From positions 186,001-250,000 of the forward strand of contig NZ_CADIJX010000006.1 in the NCBI RefSeq assembly GCF_902859625.1: a stretch of 64,000 nucleotides of DNA, read 5' to 3'. Position 1 is the stretch's first letter; every line of letters begins with the position of its first letter. This document shows, one piece after another, positions 53,841 to 62,587 of the stretch. The notes beneath the pieces are model-generated. The model was not told the DNA's origin and did not search any database. It worked only from the letters and a program-made list of their open reading frames with translations. The position numbers and the translations under genes are program-made. Source of the DNA: Achromobacter pestifer. Lineage in GTDB: Bacteria; Pseudomonadota; Gammaproteobacteria; Burkholderiales; Burkholderiaceae_B.

Positions 53841-54872
53841 ATGAATACGAACGTCCATTCCAGCGCGCTAACCGCGCGCGGAGTCTCACGCCGCGCGTTG
53901 TTGCGCGCGGCAAGTGTCGCGGGATTGGCCGCGCCGCTGGGCATGCTGGGTTCCCGCGTGCTGGCGGCCGACGCTGCACCACGCACGTTCAAGATCGCTT
54001 GGAGTCAGACCGCCGTCTGCCAGTCGCCCGTGTCGGTGGCGCTTGAGCGCGGCTTCTTCGAAAAGTACGGCTTGAAGGTTGAGCGCATCAATTTCAGCGG
54101 GTCGACCGATCAGTTGCTGGAAGCGATTGCCACCGGGCACGCCGATGGCGGCATCGGCATGGCGTTGCGATGGCTCAAGCCGCTGGAGCAAGGCTTTGAC
54201 GTGAAACTGGCGGTGGGCACGCACGGCGGCTGCATGCGCTTGCTGACCGCGGAAGATTCGCCCGTCAAGAGCGTGAATGACCTGAAGGGCCGCCGCGTGG
54301 CCGTGTCCGACCAGGCCAGCCCGGTGAAGAACTTCTTTGCGATCCGTGTGGCGCAATTGGGCATCGACCCTGAGTCCGTGGACTGGCGCCAGTATCCGCA
54401 AGACCTGTTCGGCGAAGTGCTGAGAAAGGGCGAGGTGGATGCGATTGCCGGCGACGATCCGCTGATCTACACGCTGCGCGAAGACAACAAGCTGCGCGAG
54501 ATAGCCACCAACATCGAAGGCGATTACGAGAACCGGACGTGCTGCGTGCTGGGCTTGCGCGGCGACTTGGTGCGCAAGGATCCCGAGGCGGCTGCGGCCA
54601 TCACCCGCGCGGTGATCGATGCGCAGCGCTGGACCGCATCCAATCCCGATGAGACGGCCCGCATCTTCGCGCCGTATGTGCCAGGCAAGGTGCCCGCCGA
54701 GCGAGTGGCCGCGATCTTGCGCAGCCACAGCCATGGGCATGCGTCGACGGGAGCCGCGCTGCGCGAGGAGATCGTGGGTTACGCCAAGGACCTGAAGACG
54801 ATCAAGGTGCTGAGCGCGAATCTGGACATCAACAAGTACGCGCAAGTGGTGGTGCCCAATGTCCTCGGCTGA
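53841..54872 (+). CDS. ABC transporter substrate-binding protein (NMT1/SsuA-like, Tat-type signal)
   Basis: The protein has 343 residues from MNTNVHSSALTARG, with AAGGAAGG upstream; a TTG three bases earlier is also possible. The signal has a twin-arginine pattern (GVSRRALLRAASVAGLAAPLG), suggesting Tat export. The NMT1 fold follows: VALERGFFEKYGLKVERINF and GHADGGIGMALRWLKPLEQG. A Cys-Cys pair (NRTCCVLGL) is unusual. It is the first gene of a four-gene operon with overlapping ends. The substrate is unknown, sulfonate- or taurine-like at most by family. Confidence 0.9.
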   Translation: MNTNVHSSALTARGVSRRALLRAASVAGLAAPLGMLGSRVLAADAAPRTFKIAWSQTAVCQSPVSVALERGFFEKYGLKVERINFSGSTDQLLEAIATGHADGGIGMALRWLKPLEQGFDVKLAVGTHGGCMRLLTAEDSPVKSVNDLKGRRVAVSDQASPVKNFFAIRVAQLGIDPESVDWRQYPQDLFGEVLRKGEVDAIAGDDPLIYTLREDNKLREIATNIEGDYENRTCCVLGLRGDLVRKDPEAAAAITRAVIDAQRWTASNPDETARIFAPYVPGKVPAERVAAILRSHSHGHASTGAALREEIVGYAKDLKTIKVLSANLDINKYAQVVVPNVLG

Positions 54873-55881
54873 CGCATTGCTGCCGGCCCGCGCCGCAGGC
54901 GCGGCGCGAGTGCCAGGGGCCGGCTGGCGCTTGTGGAAGACAGGCGTGGCGGCGGCCGTCGCCTGGGCCGGCGTGGGCGGGGTGACGCTGGGATGGCCGA
55001 ACGTTGAAGTGGGCTTCTCGTCATGGGGCTATACGCGGGAGTTCGGCGTGGCGGCGCTGACGTTGGCCGTGCTGCTTTTGCTGGCAGCGGTGTCCGGCGT
55101 CGAGCAGGCGCGTCCGGTGCGCGCGTTGCGCCGCGCCGGGCCCTGGCTGGTGGTGCTGGCCGTGGCGGTGGGCGCGTGGGAAATTGCCACGGCGAAACTG
55201 GCGCTGCTACCCAGCCCATTCTTCGCCCCGCCGCAATCGTTGATCGAGGTCTACGTCACGGACTACAAGCGCTTGGCGGACAGCTTGGCGAATTCGCTGT
55301 GGCTGCTGGCCAATGGCTTCTTGTTGGGGGCGGCGGCAGGCTTTCTGACGGGCGTGGCGATCGGTTGGTCGCGCGGATTGGGCTATTGGGTGCATCCGGT
55401 GCTGCGCTTTCTGGGACCGGTACCGTCCACCGCGCTGCTGCCGATGGCGTTCTTCTTCTTTCCCTCCAGTTGGTCGGCGGCGGTGTTCCTGATCGCGCTG
55501 GCGACCTGGTTCCCCGTCACGGTGCTGACGTGGTCGGGCGTGGCGGGCGTGAATCGCGCCTATTACGACGTGGCGCGCACGATGGGCGCGAACGAATGGT
55601 TCCTGGTGCTGCGCGTGGCCATACCCGCCGCCTTGCCGCAGGTTTTCGTGGGCCTGTTCATGGGGCTGGGGGCATCGTTCTCGGTGTTGGTGGCGGCCGA
55701 AATGATGGGCGTGAAATCCGGGTTGGGCTGGTACTTGTCCTGGGCGCAGGGCTGGGCGTCCTACGCCAACATGTACGGTGCGCTGATCGTCATGGCGCTG
55801 GTGTTCTCGGGGTTGATCACCTTGTTGTTCCTGGGGCGTGACCGCCTCCTGGCCTGGCAGAAGGGAGTCGTGAAATGGTAG
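54859..55881 (+). CDS. ABC transporter permease (SsuC/TauC-like)
   Basis: The protein has 340 residues and overlaps the binding-protein gene by 14 bases. The N-terminal half has two to three extra membrane segments (residues about 20-115) before the BPD_transp_1 core with SLANSLWLLANGFLLGAAAG and the EAA loop YYDVARTMGANEWFLVLRVA. The extra N-terminal part is longer than in SsuC (about 260 residues) and may contact the cytochrome protein. Confidence 0.92.
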   Translation: MSSADALLPARAAGAARVPGAGWRLWKTGVAAAVAWAGVGGVTLGWPNVEVGFSSWGYTREFGVAALTLAVLLLLAAVSGVEQARPVRALRRAGPWLVVLAVAVGAWEIATAKLALLPSPFFAPPQSLIEVYVTDYKRLADSLANSLWLLANGFLLGAAAGFLTGVAIGWSRGLGYWVHPVLRFLGPVPSTALLPMAFFFFPSSWSAAVFLIALATWFPVTVLTWSGVAGVNRAYYDVARTMGANEWFLVLRVAIPAALPQVFVGLFMGLGASFSVLVAAEMMGVKSGLGWYLSWAQGWASYANMYGALIVMALVFSGLITLLFLGRDRLLAWQKGVVKW

Positions 55882-56666
55882 TGGCAGCGGTGGCGGACGC
55901 TTCCGCCGCGCGCGGCGCGGCGCTGGCCGTGCAGGGCGTGAATCATCATTTTGATCTGGACGGCGCGGCGTTGCCGGTGTTGGACAACATCGACCTGGAG
56001 GTGAAGCCGGGCGAATTCGTGGCGCTGCTAGGGCCCAGCGGATGCGGAAAATCGACGCTGTTGCGGTTGGTGGCAGGGCTGGAGCCGCCGGCGCAAGGCG
56101 GATTGCTGGCTGACGGAGCGCCGATCGAAGGACCATCGCCGTCGCGCATCGTGGTGTTCCAGGACCCCACGCTGTATCCATGGCGCACGGTGTGGAACAA
56201 CGTGGCCCTGGGTCTACAGGCGCGGGGTTTGCTGAAGACCGAACGCCATCGCGTGGATGATGCGTTGCAGCGCGTGGGCTTGGCGGCCTTCAGCCAGGCG
56301 TATCCGCATCAGTTGTCGGGAGGCATGGCGCAACGTGCCGCGCTGGCCCGCGCTCTGGTCAATGACCCGCGCATTTTGATTCTGGATGAGCCGTTGGGAA
56401 AGCTGGATTCGCTGACGCGCATCGCCATGCAATCCGAACTGGTCGAGCTATGGCAACGCACGGGGTTCACGGCCCTGTTGGTGACGCACGACGTGGAGGA
56501 GGCCTTGTTCATGGCGTCGCGCATCGTGGTGCTGAGCGAACGGCCCGCGCGGATCAAGGATGAGATCGTCAATGACCTGCCGTATCCCCGGCATCGGGGC
56601 GACCCTCGGTTGGCCGAACTGCGTCACCGCGCGTTGTCCTTGCTGGGCTTGGATGCGACGTGGTGA
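55875..56666 (+). CDS. ABC transporter ATPase (SsuB/TauB-like)
   Basis: The protein has 263 residues and overlaps the permease gene by seven bases. Walker A is GPSGCGKST, the signature LSGGMAQRAALARAL, Walker B RILILDEPLGKLDSLT, and the switch His VTHDVEEALF. It powers import with the adjacent permease. Its TGG TGA end overlaps the GTG start of the cytochrome gene. Confidence 0.95.
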   Translation: MVVAAVADASAARGAALAVQGVNHHFDLDGAALPVLDNIDLEVKPGEFVALLGPSGCGKSTLLRLVAGLEPPAQGGLLADGAPIEGPSPSRIVVFQDPTLYPWRTVWNNVALGLQARGLLKTERHRVDDALQRVGLAAFSQAYPHQLSGGMAQRAALARALVNDPRILILDEPLGKLDSLTRIAMQSELVELWQRTGFTALLVTHDVEEALFMASRIVVLSERPARIKDEIVNDLPYPRHRGDPRLAELRHRALSLLGLDATW

Positions 56667-58090
56667 GCAACGGAGGGCTGGCGTTTGCCGCGGCAGCGGC
56701 GGGCGCTGCCATGCTGGCATGGTCCGCCAGCCGGCTGCGAGTGGGCGAGGTTGGCGCGCTGCGGTTGCACTGGCTGGCGGGCGGGGCGCTGGCAGCATCC
56801 GCGATCTTGCTGGGATTGTCGTGGCATGCCGTGCAAGGCGTGCCTGGCCTGCTGGGTTCCAGGATGGGACACCTGGCGCTGACGGTGACGGCGGTCTTGC
56901 TATTGTCGGCACTGGCTGCCGCCTGGCTGCATAGTCGGGCGAGTCAGGTTGAAGCGGGTGCCACGGCAGCATGGCGGCGCGGCGCGGCGGTGGCCATGGC
57001 AGCGTTGGCATTGCTGGCGTTGATCCTGGCGGCGGCGATATGGCGGCTGCCGCAGGATGCCGCCGCGATGACGCATTGGCCGTTCGCGTGGCGCTACGAC
57101 CCGGACCTGCCGGTCAGCCCGCATACTTGGAAGCGCCTGTGGCTGGCGTTGGCGCAGACCGGCGTGGCGGCGGCGTTGCTGGTAGGCGCGCTGTTTGCCA
57201 GGCGATGGCGGATCGGCCTGTTGGCGCTGGCCGCCGTGCTGGCCTTCAGCGCCAGTTGGCCGCGTCCGCAAATGCTGCTGACGGAAGCAAGAAGCACGTC
57301 GTTCCAACGGTCGCCCTTGGCGTTCTCGGATACCAACGTGTTGCAGGGCGGACGGCTGTACCAGGCGCACTGCGCGGGTTGTCACGGCGCGAAGGCCGAT
57401 GGCCGGGGGGCGCTTGCCGCGAGCCTGCCCACGTGGCCCAGTGTGTTGGGTGCGGCGCTGTTCGACAACCGGCCGGAGGGCGAGCTGCATTGGCGCGTGG
57501 CGCAAGGCGGTGGCCCAGCCTTGTCCGCGTCTGGCTCGCATGCATTTCTGGCGGTGCTGGGGCCTGACGAGATTTGGCAGGTGCTGGATTACCTGCGCTT
57601 GCAGGCCTATGGCACAAGCGGGGGGACGGGCATGCCGGCGATCCCGGCGCCGGTCGTGGAGCTTGCCTGCCGCGACGGGCGCGCAGCACGCTTGAGCGGA
57701 TTGCGAGGGTTGCCCTTGCGTGTGATGGCGCATGCGCCAGGTGCGCCGGACGAGCCGCAGGACCCGCGCTTGTTGACGGTCGCGCTGACGCGCGGCGCGA
57801 CGGGCGAGGTGAATGCCGATTGTGTGGCGGCCAGCGGCGAGGCCTGGGATGCCTACGCGCTGGCGGCCGGCGTGCCATCCGCCGGACTGGCGGGCGCGCA
57901 ATTCATGGTGGACCGCCGTGGCTGGCTGCGCGCACGCCGCTTGCCCGGCGCGGCGCCGGCCTGGACCAGCGCCGACAACGTGTGCGGGCCGGGCGGGCGC
58001 ATGGAAAACACGAGCGCTGGTGGGTTGGGTGATTTGTTGCTGGCGATGGATCGTGCCCCCATCGCTGTTCCAGACGTTCGGCGTCGATGA
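56660..58090 (+). CDS. Membrane cytochrome c with C-terminal thioredoxin-like part, in an ABC operon
   Basis: The protein has 476 residues in three parts. Residues 5-200 hold about six membrane segments. Residues 225-320 hold a class I cytochrome c domain with haem motif CAGCH (C238-C241-H242) and a late EIWQVLDYLRL helix. The usual axial Met motif (MPAF) is replaced by SHAF (H294), so the second haem ligand may be His. Residues 330-470 look like a thioredoxin/SCO fold (FVDRRGW-type strand, here FMVDRRGWLRAR) without CxxC. Overlap with the ATPase gene shows co-translation. I know of no such partner for an ABC importer. Confidence 0.82.
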   Translation: MVSNGGLAFAAAAAGAAMLAWSASRLRVGEVGALRLHWLAGGALAASAILLGLSWHAVQGVPGLLGSRMGHLALTVTAVLLLSALAAAWLHSRASQVEAGATAAWRRGAAVAMAALALLALILAAAIWRLPQDAAAMTHWPFAWRYDPDLPVSPHTWKRLWLALAQTGVAAALLVGALFARRWRIGLLALAAVLAFSASWPRPQMLLTEARSTSFQRSPLAFSDTNVLQGGRLYQAHCAGCHGAKADGRGALAASLPTWPSVLGAALFDNRPEGELHWRVAQGGGPALSASGSHAFLAVLGPDEIWQVLDYLRLQAYGTSGGTGMPAIPAPVVELACRDGRAARLSGLRGLPLRVMAHAPGAPDEPQDPRLLTVALTRGATGEVNADCVAASGEAWDAYALAAGVPSAGLAGAQFMVDRRGWLRARRLPGAAPAWTSADNVCGPGGRMENTSAGGLGDLLLAMDRAPIAVPDVRRR

Positions 58091-58100
58091 GGCGCGCGGT

Positions 58101-58943
58101 TCAGGTCAGCGTGCTGCGCATCAGGATTTCGGTCAGTGCGCGGGTAGGTTTGTTGGGCGCCGGGGCCGAGATCACGATGAACTCCACTTGGGGTAGCGCG
58201 GGCAGGTGGCCCGCGCCGGCGGGCGCGGCCAGGCCCATCGTGGACAGGTGCGAGGGTTGCACCGTGATGCCCAGGCCGGCACGCGCTGCGGCCTGGCAGC
58301 CGGCGTAGCTGGTGCTGGTGCAGACGATTTGCCAACTGCGGCCGGCGCGTGCCAGCGCATCCAGCGTCAGCGTGCGCGTGACGCTGGGTTCACGCAGCAG
58401 GATCAGCGGCAGCGGTTCGTCCGCGGCGATGCGCAAGCCTTCCTTGGCCCGCCACAACAAGGCTTCCTTGTGCAGGGTCTGCCCCCGGCGGTCGCCGCGG
58501 CGCCGCTTGCCGATCATCACATCCAGCCCGTTGTCGTCCAGCAGCTTATAGAGCTCGCTGGTGACGCCGATGGTCAGGTCCAGCTCGACTTCCGGGTGGG
58601 CCAGGCGGAAGGCGGCCAGCACGTCGGGTAGCGGCCCCATCGCCAGATCATCCGAGGTACCCAGGCGGACGCGGCCGCGCAGCCGGGGCGCATCGAACAG
58701 CCGTTCGGCGCGTTCGTGGGCGTCCAGGATGATTTCGGCATGCACCAGCAGGCTGCGGCCGTCGCTGGTCAAGGTGAGCGAATGCGTATCGCGCAGGAAC
58801 AGGCGGCGGTTGACGGCGGCTTCCAGCTGCCGGATGTGCTCACTGACCGTGGGTTGGGTCAGGCCCAGCCGGCGGGCGGCTTCGGTGAAGCTGGGGGCGG
58901 CAGCGGCCGCCGCAAACGTCTTGAGCCATAGGGGGTTAAGCAT
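58101..58943 (-). CDS. LysR-family transcriptional regulator
   Basis: The 280-residue protein has the N-terminal helix-turn-helix PSFTEAARRLGLTQPTVSEHIRQLE. The effector domain follows with RVRLGTSDDLAMGPLPDVLAAFRLAHP. Its stop faces that of the cytochrome gene with a 10-base gap. It diverges from the SBF transporter gene and probably regulates that; control of the ABC operon is also possible. Confidence 0.92.
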   Translation of the reverse strand: MLNPLWLKTFAAAAAAPSFTEAARRLGLTQPTVSEHIRQLEAAVNRRLFLRDTHSLTLTSDGRSLLVHAEIILDAHERAERLFDAPRLRGRVRLGTSDDLAMGPLPDVLAAFRLAHPEVELDLTIGVTSELYKLLDDNGLDVMIGKRRRGDRRGQTLHKEALLWRAKEGLRIAADEPLPLILLREPSVTRTLTLDALARAGRSWQIVCTSTSYAGCQAAARAGLGITVQPSHLSTMGLAAPAGAGHLPALPQVEFIVISAPAPNKPTRALTEILMRSTLT

Positions 58944-59037
58944 GGGGGTGGGCGCTGGTCATAGGATTTCCCGATGACAGTTAAAGTAATCAGTGGTCTT
59001 CACGATGGCAAGGGGCGAGCCTATAGTTTTCCGTAAC

Positions 59038-59047
59038 TTTCCGGAAA
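59038..59047. promoter_or_regulatory. Palindrome in the LysR/SBF divergent promoter
   Basis: TTTCCGGAAA is perfectly self-complementary and lies 10 bases before the SBF start. A second TTTTCC half-site is just upstream. It could be a LysR binding element. Confidence 0.35.
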
Positions 59048-59057
59048 CCTTGTTGCC

Positions 59058-60041
59058 ATGCGCCGCTTCCTGCCCGACCAATTCACGCTCATCCTGATCG
59101 CCACGGTGGTCTTTGCCAGCTTTTTCCCCGCCGTGGGCAAGGGCGCGTCCTTCATGATGGTGGCCAGCAATGTGGCCATTTCGCTGCTGTTCTTCCTGCA
59201 TGGCGCGCGCCTGTCCACGGACGCCATCGTGGCGGGCGTGAAGGATGTGCGCCTGCACGCGCTGATCCTGGCGTGCACCTTCATTCTGTTCCCGGCGCTG
59301 GGCCTGGGCCTGCGGGCGCTGTTTCCCGGGCTGCTGACGCCGTCGTTGTGGCTGGGCGTGCTGTTTGTCTGCACCTTGTCTTCCACCGTGCAATCGTCCA
59401 TTGCGTTCACCTCCATGGCGCGCGGCAACGTGCCCGGCGCGATTTGCGCGGCAACGGCGTCAAATCTGCTGGGTACGGTGCTGACGCCGCTGCTGGTGGC
59501 TGTGTTGCTGCACCGCCAAGGTGGCGGGCACGGGCTGGCGGACGCGGGCCGCATCCTGTTGCAGTTGCTGTTGCCGTTCGCGGTGGGCAGCTTGTTGCGG
59601 CCGTGGATCGGCGCTTGGGCGCAGCGCAATAGCCGGACATTGTCCAAGGTGGATCGCAGTTCGATCCTGCTGGCCGTCTACACGGCGTTCAGCGAGGCCG
59701 TGGCGCAGGGGATCTGGCATGCCTTCCCGGCGATTGACCTGGCCACGATGTTACTGGTGAACGCCTTGTTGCTCGGGTCGGTGTTGCTGATCACGACCTG
59801 GGGCAGCCGCAAGTTGGGCTTGTCCAAGGAAAACGAGATCACGCTGGTCTTTTGCGGATCGAAGAAATCGCTGGCGTCAGGCATTCCATTGGCCACCGTG
59901 CTGTTTGGCACGTCGCAGATGGGCGTGGTGGTGCTGCCGTTGATGATCTTCCACCAGATGCAGCTGATGGTATGCGCGGTGCTGGCTCGCCGCTATGCGG
60001 AACGCCAGCAGCCGGTGGAAGTGGCGGTGGCAGGCGCCTAG
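59058..60041 (+). CDS. SBF-like (bile acid:sodium symporter-family) transporter, YfeH type
   Basis: The 327-residue membrane protein has about nine to ten segments. Motifs include FLHGARLSTDAIVAG, CTLSSTVQSSIAFTSMARGN and FCGSKKSLASGIPLATVLFG, typical of the SBF_like subgroup (YfeH). Members transport organic anions with sodium. The adjacent LysR regulator is divergent. The actual substrate is unknown. Confidence 0.93.
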   Translation: MRRFLPDQFTLILIATVVFASFFPAVGKGASFMMVASNVAISLLFFLHGARLSTDAIVAGVKDVRLHALILACTFILFPALGLGLRALFPGLLTPSLWLGVLFVCTLSSTVQSSIAFTSMARGNVPGAICAATASNLLGTVLTPLLVAVLLHRQGGGHGLADAGRILLQLLLPFAVGSLLRPWIGAWAQRNSRTLSKVDRSSILLAVYTAFSEAVAQGIWHAFPAIDLATMLLVNALLLGSVLLITTWGSRKLGLSKENEITLVFCGSKKSLASGIPLATVLFGTSQMGVVVLPLMIFHQMQLMVCAVLARRYAERQQPVEVAVAGA

Positions 60042-60071
60042 CAGGCGGGGCCGGGGTTCATCGCGGCCCGG

Positions 60072-60458
60072 TCAGGCCGCCTCGTCGCGGGGGCGGATTT
60101 TTCCGCTGGGTTGCCAGAAGACGTCGCCGTCGCGTTCATGGACGGCCAGCACGGTCAGGCGGCCGTTCTTGCAGGGGCCGCCCACGCACACACCCGTATC
60201 CGGCTGATAGGTGGCGCCATGGCGCGCGCACATGATCAGGTCGCCGGCGCGCGTGAAAAAGCTGCCTTCCCAATCGAGTTCGACGCCGACGTGGGCGCAG
60301 CGGTTCAGGTAGCCATGCACGCGGTCCTGGAAACGGACGAAGAAGGCGGTGGTCTGGCCCGAGTTGTCGGTGACAGGTATCTTCACGCCTAGGCCGCCGT
60401 TGACGAGTTCGGAGGCGGCACAGACTCGGACTTCAGGGGCGGCGGGGGAATCTTGCAT
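60072..60458 (-). CDS. Rieske [2Fe-2S] ferredoxin-like protein
   Basis: The 128-residue protein has the two Rieske motifs C54-A-H56 (RCAHVGVE) and C77-A-R-H80 (MCARHGATY), with the proper spacing of 20 residues. GGPCKNGRL follows near 93-101. No membrane anchor or oxygenase domain is present, so it is a soluble electron carrier of the NirD or dioxygenase-ferredoxin type. It lies 51 bases downstream of the ATM1-type exporter gene on the same strand. Confidence 0.92.
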   Translation of the reverse strand: MQDSPAAPEVRVCAASELVNGGLGVKIPVTDNSGQTTAFFVRFQDRVHGYLNRCAHVGVELDWEGSFFTRAGDLIMCARHGATYQPDTGVCVGGPCKNGRLTVLAVHERDGDVFWQPSGKIRPRDEAA

Positions 60459-60508
60459 GGCGGACCTTCAATGAAAGGGGGCGATCTTCGGGCAGGGGGC
60501 CGGGCTTG

Positions 60509-62314
60509 TCAATCGGTGGGGGCCGTTGCAGCGCTGTCCTGCTGGCGGGCCCACATGCTGGCGTAGACACCGTTTTGGGCCAGCAACTGAGGATGACGGC
60601 CTCGCTCGATGATGCGGCCGTCGGACAGCACGATGATCTCGTCCGCGTCCGCCACCGTGGACAGGCGGTGGGCGATGATCAGCGTGCTGCGACCCTGGCT
60701 GACCTCTCGCAGGTTCGCCTGGATTTCGCGTTCGGTATGGGTGTCCAGCGCGCTGGTGGCCTCGTCGAACAGGAAGATGGCGGGGTTCTTCAGGATGGTG
60801 CGTGCAATCGCGACGCGCTGCTTTTCGCCACCCGACAACTTCAGGCCGCGCTCGCCCACCATGGTCTGGTAGCCATCGGGCATGGTCAGGATCAGGTCGT
60901 GGATGTGCGCCAGCCGCGCGGCGGCCTGGATCTCGGCGTCGGTCGCGCCGGGCCGGCCATAGCCGATGTTGTAGTGAATGGTGTCGTTGAACAGCACCGT
61001 GTCTTGCGGCACCACGCCAATCGCTGCCCGCAGGCTGCCTTGCGTGACGTCGCGCACGTCCTGGCCGTCCACCAGGATGGCGCCGCTGTCGGTGTCGTAG
61101 AAACGGAACAGCAGGCGGGCGATCGTGGATTTGCCGGCGCCGGACGTACCCACCACCGCCACGGTCTTGCCTGCGGGAATGGTGAAGCTGACCCCTTTCA
61201 GGATGGGGCGGCGTTCGTCATAGCCGAAATGCACGTCGCGGAATTCGACCTGGCCGCCTGCGATCCGGAGCGGCAGGGCGTCGGGGCGGTCGGCCACTTC
61301 GCGATCCTGGCCCAGCAGTTCAAACATGCGTTCCATGTCGATGATCGCCTGCTTGATCTCGCGGTAGATGAAGCCGAAGAAGCTAAGCGGCTGGTAAAGC
61401 TGGAGCAGGTAGGTGTTGACCAGCACGAAGTCGCCCAGGGTGTAGCGGCCTTCGGCAATACCGGTGGCGGCCATCCACATGACGAGTGTCAGCCCGACCG
61501 AGATGATGGCGGCCTGGCCCACGTTCAGGATCGACAGGCTGACCTGGCTGCGCACGGCAGCGCGTTCGTAGCGGGTCAGCGAGGCGTCGTAGCGGCGTGC
61601 TTCGTGCTCTTCGTTGCCGAAGTACTTGACGGTTTCGTAGTTCAGCAGGCTTTCGATGGCCTTGGTGTTGGCCTCGGAGTCGGTCTCGTTCATCTGGCGC
61701 CGGAACTTTGCGCGCCACTCGGTCACGGCAAGCGTGTAGGCCATGTAAAGGATGACGGTGGCGCCCGTGGCTGCTGCCAGCCAGATGTCGAACATCTTCC
61801 ACAGCACGATACAGACCAGGCCGATTTCAAAAAATGTCGGCAGGATGTTGAACAGCAGGAACGACAGCAGCGTCTGGATGCCCTTGGTGCCGCGTTCGAT
61901 GGCGCGGGTCAGCCCGCCGGTCTGGCGTTGCAGGTGAAAGCGCAGTGCCAGGGCGTGCAGGTGCCGGAAGATTTGCAGGCCGACGGCACGGATGGCGTGC
62001 TGGCCGACGCGGGCAAAGATGGCGTCGCGCAGTTCCGAGAACAGCAGCGACAGCACCCGGGCCGTGCCGTAGGCCAGGATCAGCCCCAACGGCACCGTCA
62101 CGGCGCCGGGGGCGCCCTTGCCGAGTTCGTCGATGGCGTGCTTGTAGATCAGCGGCACATAGACCGTGGCCGCCTTGGCGGCGAACAGACAGAGCAGGGC
62201 CGCGACCACGCGCACCTTCAGCCCCGTCATCCCTGGGGGCCAAAGATAGGGGAAAAGGGTGCGCAGAGTGGAAAAGCCGCCGCGATTTTCGGGCGGCGCG
62301 TCAGTGGATTTCAT
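60509..62314 (-). CDS. ATM1-type ABC exporter (fused membrane and ATPase domains)
   Basis: The protein has 601 residues. The membrane domain has six segments (residues 30-320) with the ATM1 signature LLNYETVKYFGNEEHEA. The ATPase domain has Walker A GTSGAGKST, signature LSGGEKQRVAIARTIL and Walker B IFLFDEATSALD. ATM1/ABCB7 homologues export glutathione-linked sulfur or metal compounds from the cell. The Rieske gene downstream fits an iron-sulfur link, by inference. Confidence 0.94.
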   Translation of the reverse strand: MKSTDAPPENRGGFSTLRTLFPYLWPPGMTGLKVRVVAALLCLFAAKAATVYVPLIYKHAIDELGKGAPGAVTVPLGLILAYGTARVLSLLFSELRDAIFARVGQHAIRAVGLQIFRHLHALALRFHLQRQTGGLTRAIERGTKGIQTLLSFLLFNILPTFFEIGLVCIVLWKMFDIWLAAATGATVILYMAYTLAVTEWRAKFRRQMNETDSEANTKAIESLLNYETVKYFGNEEHEARRYDASLTRYERAAVRSQVSLSILNVGQAAIISVGLTLVMWMAATGIAEGRYTLGDFVLVNTYLLQLYQPLSFFGFIYREIKQAIIDMERMFELLGQDREVADRPDALPLRIAGGQVEFRDVHFGYDERRPILKGVSFTIPAGKTVAVVGTSGAGKSTIARLLFRFYDTDSGAILVDGQDVRDVTQGSLRAAIGVVPQDTVLFNDTIHYNIGYGRPGATDAEIQAAARLAHIHDLILTMPDGYQTMVGERGLKLSGGEKQRVAIARTILKNPAIFLFDEATSALDTHTEREIQANLREVSQGRSTLIIAHRLSTVADADEIIVLSDGRIIERGRHPQLLAQNGVYASMWARQQDSAATAPTD

Positions 62315-62587
62315 GGCTGGGCAGGGGGCTGATGCGGGGGGCGAGCCGGAGGGCGGGAGGGCGGTTGAGGGCCATTATCGGGCACCGGCGCTATTATTTG
62401 GCTGATAACCCCTGGTGCACACGGACCATTGCTGGGGGACGTTGATCCGGTAAAGTGATGCGGGCGCAGCTCGGCAAGCCTGCTTTTTGTCACTTCAATC
62501 CTGGGGTAGGCCGGGCTGTGCCCAGGATTGCGCGACCTGGCGCGTATTCGCCGCGCGAGCGTTGCGGTACAAGTTTCGGAGGGTCTT

